DNA of 41,064 bases, taken from the NCBI GenBank assembly GCA_013816505.1, contig JACDEG010000003.1, positions 1-41,064 on the forward strand, given 5' to 3'. Numbering within the stretch: position 1 is the first letter of the stretch; the number at the start of each line of letters is the position of its first letter. Below the pieces are notes generated by a model, which was not told the DNA's origin, did no database searches, and saw only the letters and a list, made by a program, of their open reading frames with translations. The position numbers were made by a program, and so were the translations under genes. The DNA comes from Pyrinomonadaceae bacterium. Lineage in GTDB: Bacteria > Acidobacteriota > Blastocatellia > Pyrinomonadales > Pyrinomonadaceae. Positions 33,705 through 41,064 of this stretch are shown here, piece after piece.

Positions 33705-35033
33705 TTAAATCCGCTGCCCTGATGAGTTGCTGCTTTGATGAACCGCCACCGTCGTGGGCCGCAGCAGGTCGTTGTATAAATTGCTGATGTCGACGACCAG
33801 CCGTTCCTTCGAATAGTTATTTCTCACGAACACGTGCCCGCGTTCGCCCAACTCGGCCCGCAGATTTTCGTCGCCGATGATTCGCCGGAGCGCGCGGCTG
33901 AAAGCTTGCGCATCGCCGGCGGGCACTCTCAGGCCGCGCTCACAGATTAGATAACCGTCGTCCTGTGCCGGCTCCGTCGAAGTCGGATGCCGTGCGACAG
34001 GGCCGAGCAGATCGACCACGCCGCCAACCGCCATCGCCACGACGGGGCGCGCGTTCGCCATCGCTTCGATCAGCGTCAGTGGCGTCCCTTCATTGCGCGA
34101 AGTCAGTGCCACGACATCGAGCGCGGCGTAGAAATTCTCCGGGTCGTCGCGCAAGCCGGTGAACATAACATCTTCGTCGACGCCGAGCACGCGCGCACGC
34201 GCTTCGAGAGAGGGCCGCAAGTGTCCGTCGCCGACGATCAGAAAGCGCACGCGCGACGATGATGAGACGGTTGTCGCCGCGCGTTCCATCCGGCCCGACT
34301 CCTTTTTGTAGAGCGCGACGGCCTCAAGGAACAACTCGTGGTTTTTAATCTCCGTCAATCGCCCGACGACGCCGATCAGCACCGAGTCGTCCGTGATGCC
34401 AAAGGCTTCGCGCGCCTCCGCCCTCCGCTCCGACCACTTATCGAACGCGCCGAGATCGAGGCCGAGCGGGATCACCGCGAACTGCGAGTCGCGCCCGACG
34501 CCGAACTCTGTGTGTATCTCGCGGTACTGCTGCGGGCTGATGACGATGATGCGGTCGGTCGCGAGGCGCGCCAGAATCTTTTCGATGGTGAGGAAGAAAC
34601 GAGTCTTCGCCGCACCGTAGTAACTGTGAAAGACGTGCCCGTGATACGTGTGCACGAATCGGCAGCGGCGCGGACGAGCGAATAACATGCCCGGCGTCAG
34701 CCAGCGATAACAGAGTCCCGCGACGCGCCCGACCGTCCCCGCCTTCGCCGTGTGCGTGTGCACGATGTCCGGGCGCTCGCGCCGCAGCAGGCGATAGAGT
34801 TTCCAAACCGTTACCGCGTCACGCCACGAAATCTCGCGGCTCATCTCCGGGAGGACCTGCGGCACGACGCCCAGCGCGCGGACGAAGTAGCTCATGTCAT
34901 CCTCGCCCGGTGGCACGACGCCCGTCACCAGCACCGATTCATACCCGGCGCGCGGTAGCTCCGCCGTCAGCCACGCGACGTGGCGCGCGGGGCCGCCGAC
35001 GTTCAGCCGCGCAATGATGCGGACTACCTTCAT
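33705..35033 (-). CDS. Glycosyltransferase family 4
   Basis: A 442-residue GT-B enzyme. The N-terminus (VVRIIARLNVGGPARHVAWL) has the GGP acceptor-side loop, and DIVHTHTAKAGTVGR carries the conserved His. The C-terminal donor site is EGTPLTLIEAMANARPVVA (E-x7-E), then GGVVDLLGP. A short variable insert (ERAATTVSSSSRVR) precedes FLIVGDGHLRP. The start (35033) is only 5 nt from the left arm of inverted heptamer array D, whose GC-rich stem would hold its ribosome site, so translation may be sensitive to that structure. The stop lies 7 nt before the SDR start and the two genes are probably coupled. Confidence 0.92.
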   Translation of the reverse strand: MKVVRIIARLNVGGPARHVAWLTAELPRAGYESVLVTGVVPPGEDDMSYFVRALGVVPQVLPEMSREISWRDAVTVWKLYRLLRRERPDIVHTHTAKAGTVGRVAGLCYRWLTPGMLFARPRRCRFVHTYHGHVFHSYYGAAKTRFFLTIEKILARLATDRIIVISPQQYREIHTEFGVGRDSQFAVIPLGLDLGAFDKWSERRAEAREAFGITDDSVLIGVVGRLTEIKNHELFLEAVALYKKESGRMERAATTVSSSSRVRFLIVGDGHLRPSLEARARVLGVDEDVMFTGLRDDPENFYAALDVVALTSRNEGTPLTLIEAMANARPVVAMAVGGVVDLLGPVARHPTSTEPAQDDGYLICERGLRVPAGDAQAFSRALRRIIGDENLRAELGERGHVFVRNNYSKERLVVDISNLYNDLLRPTTVAVHQSSNSSGQRI

Positions 35034-35038
35034 AAAGC

Positions 35039-35131
35039 GGGGGTCGGGGGTCAGGAGCCGGGGGCCGGGATAATATGAAGAACTAACTGCAATCTTCTCA
35101 ACTGACCCCTGGCCCCCGACCCCCGACCCCT
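35039..35131. repeat. Inverted pair of heptamer arrays, site D (unit GGGGGTC)
   Basis: The left array at 35039-35066 is GGGGGTC, GGGGGTC, AGGAGCC and GGGGGCC, plus a partial GGGA to 35070. The right array at 35104-35131 is its inverted partner: GACCCCT, GGCCCCC, GACCCCC, GACCCCT. They match in 23 of 28 positions around a loop of about 33 nt. The right arm ends 2 nt before the stop of the cupin gene (35134), and the left arm ends 5 nt before the GT4 start (35033). The very GC-rich stem fills the whole gap between two cistrons. Confidence 0.9.
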
Positions 35132-35133
35132 AT

Positions 35134-35673
35134 TTAATCTTCCATCGTGAAGATCGTCGCGGGATCGTCCTCGTGCCTGATCTCGTCCACTTCTTCGCGG
35201 CGGCCTTCGCCCATGAAGAGACGGTTCGGGCAGTTGATAACGATGCCGGGAACGTGCCCGATGTTGCGGTAAGCGTGCGCGACGCCCTTCGGGACGATCA
35301 CCGATTTCGCGCTGTCCTCGCCGACGAAAAGCGTCATCACGTGCCTGTACGTTTCAGAGTCGGGGCGGTTGTCCCACATCCGCATCTTGAAGTTCGACGG
35401 CCCGATGAAGCAGAAGAGGTCGGCTTGATCGACGTGCTCGTGCGGCCCGCGTTGGACACCCGGCATCGACGCCGAGACGTAGTTCATCCGCGGGTGAAAC
35501 TCCGCGTCCAGTTCGTCGTGGCGGAACAATTCGGCCAGCCATCCGCGCTCGTCGACGAACTTGCGCAAATCGCGCACGACGACGCCCTGAATCTTGCCGC
35601 GCTTGAACGGCGATGCGGACGACGCCGCAGAGGAAAGCGACGCGGTTGACGAAGGCTTAGGCTTTGGCTGCAT
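35134..35673 (-). CDS. RmlC-like cupin (dTDP-4-dehydrorhamnose 3,5-epimerase family), non-canonical
   Basis: A 179-residue double-stranded beta-helix protein. A Ser/Ala-rich lead (about 1-23) precedes IQGVVVRDLRKFVDERGWLAELFRHDEL. GVQRGPHEH sits where RmlC has RGLHxQ with its catalytic His, and IVPKGVAHAYRNIG corresponds to IPEGFAHGF. The region where RmlC has its catalytic Tyr (after VLYKCT) reads VINCPNRLFMGEG, with no Tyr. It may therefore be an isomerase-like or altered epimerase rather than a true RmlC. It overlaps the upstream RmlA-like stop by 17 nt, so it is translated with it. A 4-keto-sugar step is likely given this neighbour. RmlB and RmlD are not in the window. Confidence 0.75.
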   Translation of the reverse strand: MQPKPKPSSTASLSSAASSASPFKRGKIQGVVVRDLRKFVDERGWLAELFRHDELDAEFHPRMNYVSASMPGVQRGPHEHVDQADLFCFIGPSNFKMRMWDNRPDSETYRHVMTLFVGEDSAKSVIVPKGVAHAYRNIGHVPGIVINCPNRLFMGEGRREEVDEIRHEDDPATIFTMED

Positions 35674-36409
35674 CGATGACCTCCACTTTGTTCGCGCCGG
35701 TTTCGGCGACGAGGTTCGAAGCGTGCAGCAAACTCTCGAACGTGCCGGCGTCGGTCCACCAGCCGTCGAGTTCGTCCCACGTCATTTCGTCGCGCTCGAT
35801 GTAGGCGTTGTTAACATCGGTGATCTCCAATTCGCCACGTGCTGACGGCTTCAGAGTACGCACGATGTCGAACACCTGCGCGTCATACATATAGACACCG
35901 ATGACGGCATAATCCGACTTCGGCGCTGACGGCTTCTCTTCAATCCGCAGCACACGTTTGCCTTCGATCTCCGGGACGCCGAACCGCTGCGGGTCAGTGA
36001 CTTTCTTTAAGAGAATCTTCGCGCCGCCGCCCTGATGCCGGTACGCACGCACCGCCCGGTGGATATTCCCCTCGATGATGTTATCGCCGAGCACGATGCA
36101 GAGCGGCTGACCTGCCGCGAAATGCTCCGCCAGCGCGAGCGCATCAGCGATGCCGCCCTCGCCCTCTTGGTACGTGTAGTTGAGATGCTTCAGGCCGAAC
36201 GCCTTACCGTTGCCGAGCAGTTTAAGAAAGTCCCCGGCCGAATTCCCGCCGGTCACGATCATGATGTCCTCGATGCCGGCGTTAACCAGCGTTTGAATCG
36301 GATAGTAGATCATCGGCTGATTGTAAACAGGCAGCAGGTGCTTGTTCGTCACCGCCGTCAACGGCCTCAAACGCGACCCGAGGCCCCCGGCTAATACGAC
36401 CCCTTTCAT
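35657..36409 (-). CDS. rmlA: Glucose-1-phosphate nucleotidyltransferase (RmlA-like)
   Basis: A 250-residue sugar-1-phosphate nucleotidyltransferase that joins a hexose-1-phosphate with dTTP or UTP to give a nucleotide sugar. The signature MKGVVLAGGLGSRLRPLTAVTNKHLLPV (GGxGxRLxP and the following Lys) is intact, as are YQEGEGGIADALALAEHF and VLGDNIIEG with the metal-binding Asp. It is shorter than typical RmlA (about 290), stopping after GTFESLLHASN, so the C-terminal dimer extension is reduced. AGGAGG with 7-nt spacing precedes the ATG, the best ribosome site in the window, suggesting strong translation. It overlaps the RmlC-like gene and begins the operon segment below the third AsnB. Confidence 0.88.
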   Translation of the reverse strand: MKGVVLAGGLGSRLRPLTAVTNKHLLPVYNQPMIYYPIQTLVNAGIEDIMIVTGGNSAGDFLKLLGNGKAFGLKHLNYTYQEGEGGIADALALAEHFAAGQPLCIVLGDNIIEGNIHRAVRAYRHQGGGAKILLKKVTDPQRFGVPEIEGKRVLRIEEKPSAPKSDYAVIGVYMYDAQVFDIVRTLKPSARGELEITDVNNAYIERDEMTWDELDGWWTDAGTFESLLHASNLVAETGANKVEVIDAAKA

Positions 36410-36416
36410 TCAATAG

Positions 36417-36422
36417 CCTCCT
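36417..36422 (-). promoter_or_regulatory. Consensus ribosome binding site of the RmlA-like gene
   Basis: The minus strand reads a perfect AGGAGG that ends 7 nt before the ATG at 36409. It is unusual here because most genes in the block have weak or no visible Shine-Dalgarno sequence. Confidence 0.85.
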
Positions 36423-36499
36423 CAGAAAAGTAGTGACAAATACTGGGTAGATAAGTCGGAGCAGAATTTTCTCGTGTCGCCACGGCCCCTCGTCGCCCG

Positions 36500-38389
36500 T
36501 CATCGGTCTATGAATCTTTTGAACCACAACTCAAGCATCAACAGCGTCCAGAGTTGGTGTGCATGATCGCGCCGTCCGGTGATGTGATCCTCGACCAATC
36601 GCGTCACTGTCTCCGGCTTAAAGTAACCACGCCGCAGGCTTTGCTCGGCGAGCAGTGTTTCGCGCAAGAACTCTTTCATCTCGCCGCGGAACCAGTGGCC
36701 GATGGGAACGCCGAATCCCATCTTCGCCCGTTTCAGATTCTCGGCGGGCAACAGCTTTTTCAGCACTTGCTTCAACAAATACTTGGTCGTCCGCCCGCGC
36801 AGTTTCAGATTCTCCGGCAGCGCGGCGGCGAACTCTATCACGTGATGGTCAAGAAACGGCGAGCGCGCTTCGAGCGAGACGGCCATGCTGGCAATGTCAA
36901 CTTTGACCAGCAGGTCATTCGGCAGGTAGGTCATCGTGTCGGCCAACATTGAGGCGTCGACGATGCCGCCGGCGCCGTTGGCGTGCGCGAACCACGGTGC
37001 GAGAAAGTCAGCGGCCTGGTGCCCGCTCATCCGCCGGCGGAACTCGTCCGTGTACAAATCGTCCTTCGCCCGCGCATCGAACACGCTGACCCAGCGCATG
37101 TACCGCTCGACCGTTGGCAGCGAAGCGGCGCTGACGAACCGCTTGATGTCGCGCGCACGGCTGCGGCGCAACTCGGACGAAGGGAGCAACTCGATGGCCG
37201 ACTCAATCAGCGGGCGGCGCACGATGCCGGGCAGCTTGCGGTACGTTTCAGCGAGCCGCATCGCCGCGTAGCGCTCGTAACCGGCGAAGCATTCGTCGCC
37301 GCCATCGCCATTTAAGGCGACCGTGACATGGCGGCGCGTCTCCCGTGCGACGTAGTAAGTCGGAATCGCGGACGAGTCGGCGTACGGCTCGCCGTAGTGC
37401 TCGACCAGTGTCGGCAGAACTTCCAACGCGTTCGGACGGACGATGAATTCGTGGTGCTCTGCGCCGATATGCTCGGCGACGCGGCGCGCGTGATGCAGTT
37501 CGCTGAAGTCCTGCTCTTCGAAGCCAATTGAAAAGGTCTTAACCGGCGCTGCACTCTCCTGGCTCATCAGCGCAACGACGGCGCTCGAATCGACGCCGCC
37601 CGACAGGAACGCGCCAAGCGGCACCTCCGAGATGAGCCGGACTCGCACCGCGTCGCGCAACAACGCGAGTGCCCGCTCGCCCGCTTCGTGTTCGTCGAAC
37701 TGCTCCTTCTTCGTAAAGTCGGGATGCCAGTAGCGTTCGATTCTGACTTCGCCGTGGCGGTCGAACGTCAGCGTATGCCCCGGCTCCAGTTTTCTGATGG
37801 CGCGGTACGCGGTCAGCGGCGCCGGCACGCACATGAAAGTTAAGTAGTAATGAATCGCTTCGGGCTGGATCTCGCGGCTGATGTCCGGGTGTTCGAGGAG
37901 CGCGCTGAACTCGGAGCCGAAGATTATCTGGCCGCCCGTCAGCGCGTAGAGCAAAGGCTTCTTCCCGACCCGGTCGCGCGCCAGGAAGAGTTGTTCTTTG
38001 CGCTCGTCCCAGATGGCGAAGGCGAACATGCCGCGCAGGTGCTTCGGGCAGTCCGTGCCGTATTGATCGTAGGCGTGGATGATCGCCTCGGTGTCGCTGT
38101 CGGTGTAAAACCGGTGGCCGAGCTTTTCGAGCCGCGCCCGCAACTCGCGGTAGTTATAGATTTCGCCGTTGAAGACGATCCACGCGGTGCGGTCGGCGTT
38201 GTGAATCGGTTGCTGCCCGCCCGCGAGGTCGATGATCGCGAGCCGCCGCATCGCCATCCCGACGCGCCCGTTCACATACCGCCCGTCCTCATCTGGCCCG
38301 CGGTGACGCAGCGCCTCGCACATCCGCGCGAGCACGCCTTCGTCAACTGCCGTGTCGCCGGGGCGCACGATGCCTACGATTCCACACAT
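36500..38389 (-). CDS. asnB: Asparagine synthase (glutamine-hydrolysing) family amidotransferase, copy 3
   Basis: A 629-residue AsnB-type amidotransferase. Cys2 is in MCGIVGIVRPG, with LRHRGPDEDG, VFNGEIYNY and SDTEAIIHAYDQYG in the glutaminase domain. The synthetase domain has SGGVDSSAVVALMS, NGDGGDECFAGYERY and KVDIASMAVSLEARSPFLDHHV. It resembles copy 2 (8743) more than copy 1 (1595), suggesting at least two lineages in one cluster. It starts 1 nt after the stop of the membrane protein at 38391, so it is probably translated in the same transcript. The target of amidation is unknown. Confidence 0.93.
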   Translation of the reverse strand: MCGIVGIVRPGDTAVDEGVLARMCEALRHRGPDEDGRYVNGRVGMAMRRLAIIDLAGGQQPIHNADRTAWIVFNGEIYNYRELRARLEKLGHRFYTDSDTEAIIHAYDQYGTDCPKHLRGMFAFAIWDERKEQLFLARDRVGKKPLLYALTGGQIIFGSEFSALLEHPDISREIQPEAIHYYLTFMCVPAPLTAYRAIRKLEPGHTLTFDRHGEVRIERYWHPDFTKKEQFDEHEAGERALALLRDAVRVRLISEVPLGAFLSGGVDSSAVVALMSQESAAPVKTFSIGFEEQDFSELHHARRVAEHIGAEHHEFIVRPNALEVLPTLVEHYGEPYADSSAIPTYYVARETRRHVTVALNGDGGDECFAGYERYAAMRLAETYRKLPGIVRRPLIESAIELLPSSELRRSRARDIKRFVSAASLPTVERYMRWVSVFDARAKDDLYTDEFRRRMSGHQAADFLAPWFAHANGAGGIVDASMLADTMTYLPNDLLVKVDIASMAVSLEARSPFLDHHVIEFAAALPENLKLRGRTTKYLLKQVLKKLLPAENLKRAKMGFGVPIGHWFRGEMKEFLRETLLAEQSLRRGYFKPETVTRLVEDHITGRRDHAHQLWTLLMLELWFKRFIDR

Positions 38390-38390
38390 G

Positions 38391-39812
38391 TTACGAATCC
38401 GTTCCGTGCGACAGCCCGCCGCGAGCCGCGGCCGCCACTTCCGCCTCTCGCGGAATCGGCACTGTTGCCCGCCGGCGCCCCGCCGCCCGCGACAACTCTT
38501 TTTCGCGCGCGGCCTGTTCCGCCCGCTCCTCGCTTCGTTCCTTAAGCAGAGCGTAACCGACCGCGACGAAGATAAAATAAAAGACCAGAAGTTGCGCGCG
38601 CTGGCGGTAAGCGGTGCCGACGTTGCCCTGGAACATCGAGTACGAAAGTGTCAACATGCTCGTAAAGATCAGAATCGGCAGCGCCTGACGCAGCCGATAT
38701 CTGACGGTAAACCACCCCCCCAACACGAGCATCGGGAAAGACACCCACCACACCACCATCTCGGGCAAGGTCATGCTCTGCCGAATGTTTGTAATCTGAA
38801 ACTGCCACGGGAACGGAGCGAACAGGAGGTATGTCATGCCTACCGGGATGACGCTGATTGCGCCGAAGGTTGTTGACACGTCTACATCCTGACCGAAACC
38901 GGAGCGCGCCGATTGGGCTTGGTCCAATCGGCTGCGCTGAGCGGCCTCAAGGTTTCCGTATCGTTCGAACTGCACGCTTGCTCTGCGCAGTACGCCGAGG
39001 TAAGTCAAGGTGAGGCCGAGACAAACAACGATAACAAATTGGCGCATCAACCCCTGTCCCGTGACTGGGCGCATGCCAATGACGAAAGAGCCGCCGATGG
39101 CCACTAACAGCATGTAAAAGATATAGAACCGCAGACTCAGGATGCCGAACAACGCGAGTGCTAAGGCGGCGAGGTACTTGTAGGTTAACTTCTCATCTAA
39201 CTTCAGCGTCGCGAGCATTGCCAGTGCCAGCAAAAAAACGGTCGGCCCGTCTTTCAGACCCTGCGACGACCACAACACCAACGAAGGAAAGAAGGCCACG
39301 GAGTAAGCGGCTAGGCGCGCCACTTTTGCGTTTTGAAAGATGTGTTGCGCGCACAAATATATCACCGGCGCGGTGGCCGCTCCGAGCACGGCATTGACGA
39401 ACTGCACGGCAAGCATGTTGCGCCCGACCAAACTGTAAACAGCGGCCACCATGTAGAGCATGCCCCAGCCGCCGCCTCCGCTGAAAAAGTCGATAGTAGC
39501 TTGATGGGCTAAGTCGCCCTCCCAAATTCTAAGCAATGAATAGCCGAGTTCATCGTAAGTGGTCGCGTCGCCGCCAAAGAACTCCTGCATCTTGAGTACG
39601 AAGATCACCGTGCCGATAACCATTCTGACGAGCAGGCCGGCGACAAACAATCGAAGCAGGAACTCTTTGTCAATTTTAATTTTCCAAATGAAAAATCCGG
39701 CGACAAAAGCCGTACTGGCGCAAACAGCCACCGCCGACGCGCCATATGTCGGCACGAAAACGGCGATCAGAATACATAAGACAAGTGCTGATAAAGCAAG
39801 CAGCGCATTCAT
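38391..39812 (-). CDS. Multi-pass membrane protein, GT-C/Wzy-like
   Basis: A 473-residue protein with about 11-12 TM segments, starting MNALLALSALVLCILIAVFV. A periplasmic loop after the second or third TM carries GGDATTYDELGYSLL, an acidic pattern like those of GT-C (PMT/ArnT-type) glycosyltransferases. Further on come FFPSLVLWSSQGLKDGP and, before the last TM, GNVGTAYRQRAQLLVF, a motif seen in many uncharacterised polysaccharide membrane proteins. The C-terminal tail (about 410-473) is cytosolic and charged. It may add a sugar from a polyprenyl donor or polymerise repeats. The exact family is not certain from sequence alone. It lies directly upstream of AsnB copy 3. Confidence 0.7.
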   Translation of the reverse strand: MNALLALSALVLCILIAVFVPTYGASAVAVCASTAFVAGFFIWKIKIDKEFLLRLFVAGLLVRMVIGTVIFVLKMQEFFGGDATTYDELGYSLLRIWEGDLAHQATIDFFSGGGGWGMLYMVAAVYSLVGRNMLAVQFVNAVLGAATAPVIYLCAQHIFQNAKVARLAAYSVAFFPSLVLWSSQGLKDGPTVFLLALAMLATLKLDEKLTYKYLAALALALFGILSLRFYIFYMLLVAIGGSFVIGMRPVTGQGLMRQFVIVVCLGLTLTYLGVLRRASVQFERYGNLEAAQRSRLDQAQSARSGFGQDVDVSTTFGAISVIPVGMTYLLFAPFPWQFQITNIRQSMTLPEMVVWWVSFPMLVLGGWFTVRYRLRQALPILIFTSMLTLSYSMFQGNVGTAYRQRAQLLVFYFIFVAVGYALLKERSEERAEQAAREKELSRAAGRRRATVPIPREAEVAAAARGGLSHGTDS

Positions 39813-39897
39813 AATTACGTTACTGCGAAGCGCCCGATCACCGAGGGGTTGTCACCACCCGTCAACAGACTTGAGCGCCTCTGAAACCATCTTGGTC

Positions 39898-40623
39898 TTA
39901 AAGATCATCCGGCAAATCGGGGCGTGTCTTGTACTCGATTAAGGAACAATCATCCGGGTTCAGCGGCTTGATTGGTTTCGCCGGCACGCCCACGATTAAA
40001 CAGTTCTCGCCTTCCAGTTGCCCGGTAATCACAGACCCGATGCCGACCACGCAGCGCGAGGGTATGACGCCACCCGGCGCGATGCGAATCTCGGAACCGA
40101 TGTAAGTGAACGAGCCGATTCGAATCGGGCGCGTCCGCTGTCGGTTGTGCGTCCACAGAGACGAGTTGCGCCCGCCGAGGACGGTACGCCGCCCGATCTC
40201 CACGCGGTCGGTAAAGTCTATTTTGTGACCGGTCGTGATGATGCTCCCGTCGCCGAGTAAGAATCGCGGCTCCGCGACGTTCACGATGTCTGGTTCGGGG
40301 ATCGAATTGATCTCGTTCATCCTGATGATCTCAGCGTAACGACCGATGCGGACTTCGTCGCCACCGCGCAATATATTCAGGTGGCCGATGCGCGCGTGAT
40401 CGCCGACGGTAAACTGTTTCACTCCAAAAACCAAATTCAGATGGCCGATGCTGACGCCATCCTGAATGTCGCATTCTTTCGCGTCGATGATGCTTAACCC
40501 GATGCGCACCCGTCTGCCAATACGATAGCCGAAGAACAAGCGGTAGCAAGGAACTTTGAGAAATGAAGGGAGCAGCGCGCATAAGGCCAGCAAGATCAGC
40601 CGCGATTTTCTCTTAAGGCTCAT
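39898..40623 (-). CDS. Left-handed beta-helix (hexapeptide) acyltransferase
   Basis: A 241-residue transferase of the LbH fold. The N-terminus is hydrophobic (LILLALCALLPSFLKVPCY), then imperfect hexapeptide turns run from about residue 35 to 215: RIGRRVRIGLSIID, IGHLNLVFG, VRIGRYAEII, VEIGRRTVLGG, IRIGSFTYIGSEIRIAPGGVIP and IGSVITGQLEG. The closing VGVPAKPIKPL is the usual end of such acetyltransferases. These enzymes O-acetylate sugars using acetyl-CoA. The active-site His cannot be assigned with certainty, though SLWTHNRQ is a candidate. The gene lies after a truncated GT4 and before the GT-C-like gene. Confidence 0.85.
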   Translation of the reverse strand: MSLKRKSRLILLALCALLPSFLKVPCYRLFFGYRIGRRVRIGLSIIDAKECDIQDGVSIGHLNLVFGVKQFTVGDHARIGHLNILRGGDEVRIGRYAEIIRMNEINSIPEPDIVNVAEPRFLLGDGSIITTGHKIDFTDRVEIGRRTVLGGRNSSLWTHNRQRTRPIRIGSFTYIGSEIRIAPGGVIPSRCVVGIGSVITGQLEGENCLIVGVPAKPIKPLNPDDCSLIEYKTRPDLPDDL

Positions 40624-40687
40624 TCCCTCCGCTTCCCCTCACCCGCACCGGACTTTGACACCGCCGCCGCCTTCGTCAACTGCCAAT

Positions 40688-41064
40688 TCAAGCTGCAGAC
40701 AAACCGGAGGAGACCGCGCCGCGCAACGCTCGCGCGAGTTTATCGGCCTGCATCGGCACCGTGTAATTTTGTAAGGCGTGTTGCCGCCCGGCCTCTCCCA
40801 TGCTTTTGCGCAAATCGGGATTCGACAACAGGGCAGCTATTCTATCGCGCCATTCGTCCGGTGACGATGCGTCAAAGTGAGTTCGTCCCAACTCCCCCGT
40901 CTCCGCGCAAGCCCCCACCGGGGTGACGACGTAAGGAATGCCGACGGCCATGTACTGGATCGCCTTGAAGCCGGACTTGCCCGCCGACCATGCGTCCGGG
41001 ATGATCGGGTACAGTCCGATGTCGAAGGATTGAAAGTCCTCGACCTCGCGCCCTAGACTCCACT
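40688..41064 (-). CDS. Glycosyltransferase family 4, C-terminal fragment (cut by window edge)
   Basis: The frame runs off the right edge, and only the last 125 residues are visible, beginning WSLGREVEDFQSFDIGLYPI. The pattern PDAWSAGKSGFKAIQYMAVGIPYVVTPVGA is a standard GT4 donor-binding and closing region. It continues through EWRDRIAALLSNPDLRKSMGEAGRQHAL to the stop at 40688. The N-terminal acceptor domain lies outside the window, so neither start nor full length can be given. It is the first gene of the leftward block in view, and its stop is 64 nt before the acyltransferase gene. Confidence 0.85.
   Translation of the reverse strand, partial: WSLGREVEDFQSFDIGLYPIIPDAWSAGKSGFKAIQYMAVGIPYVVTPVGACAETGELGRTHFDASSPDEWRDRIAALLSNPDLRKSMGEAGRQHALQNYTVPMQADKLARALRGAVSSGLSAA

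Noticed and set aside
1433-35131. Repeat sites A to D as CRISPR arrays
   Set aside because: Units are 7-8 nt and directly adjacent, with no spacers of constant length, and no Cas gene is seen.

Overview
The window is almost one continuous leftward (minus-strand) gene block for making, decorating, polymerising and exporting a cell-surface polysaccharide. It holds glycosyltransferases, sugar-nucleotide enzymes, three AsnB-type amidotransferases, two methyltransferases, a polyprenyl-phosphate sugar-1-phosphate transferase, an ABC-2 exporter pair, two O-antigen ligase/polymerase-type membrane proteins, a TPR partner, a hexapeptide acyltransferase and a heparinase/lyase-like protein. Coding density is high, most gaps are short, and GC content is fairly high (58% in one sampled line, 27421-27480). 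No rRNA, tRNA, CRISPR array or transposase was seen. The organism is a Gram-negative-type bacterium. My best guess is Acidobacteriota (Blastocatellia-like), from overall gene style and the type of intergenic repeats. That is an impression, not a demonstrated placement.

Layout in transcription order, right to left. 41064-36500: a truncated GT4, a hexapeptide-repeat acyltransferase, a multi-TM GT-C/Wzy-like protein and the third AsnB paralog. 36409-32729: RmlA-like nucleotidyltransferase, RmlC-like cupin, a GT4 and an SDR epimerase. 32453-27663: a MraY/WecA-type transferase fused to a CapD-type TM and Rossmann half, a TPR protein and an O-antigen ligase-like protein. 27611-25674: a UDP-glucuronate decarboxylase-type SDR split by a 333-residue LAGLIDADG intein. 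25598-23763: an acyl-CoA synthetase. 23647-21200: a plus-strand zf-HC2 zinc-finger protein and a divergent sigma-like HTH protein, separated by about 0.8 kb without a convincing gene. 20985-13443: a second O-antigen ligase, three GT2 enzymes and a Wzm/Wzt ABC exporter. 13201-149: methyltransferases, GT4s, a GT2 pseudogene remnant, two AsnB paralogs and a heparinase II/III protein.

How it fits together (inference): the MraY-like fusion would start the lipid-linked glycan, and the GTs would extend it using sugars from the SDRs and RmlA/RmlC-like enzymes. AsnB-type enzymes, methyltransferases and the hexapeptide transferase would decorate it. Export would use Wzm/Wzt or the Wzy/ligase-type proteins. 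The heparinase-like protein would trim or turn over the product.

Most notable: (1) an in-frame intein inserted exactly before the catalytic Tyr of the Uxs-like enzyme, with AT-richer DNA than its host and an unusual Gly-Asn C-terminus; (2) four intercistronic gaps that each carry a pair of inverted tandem arrays of 7-8 nt units. The unit sequence differs completely at each site but the architecture is the same; (3) a frameshifted, doubly truncated GT2 relic upstream of a GT4; (4) a MraY-CapD(N) fusion; (5) a sigma-like/zinc-finger divergent pair in the middle of the cluster.
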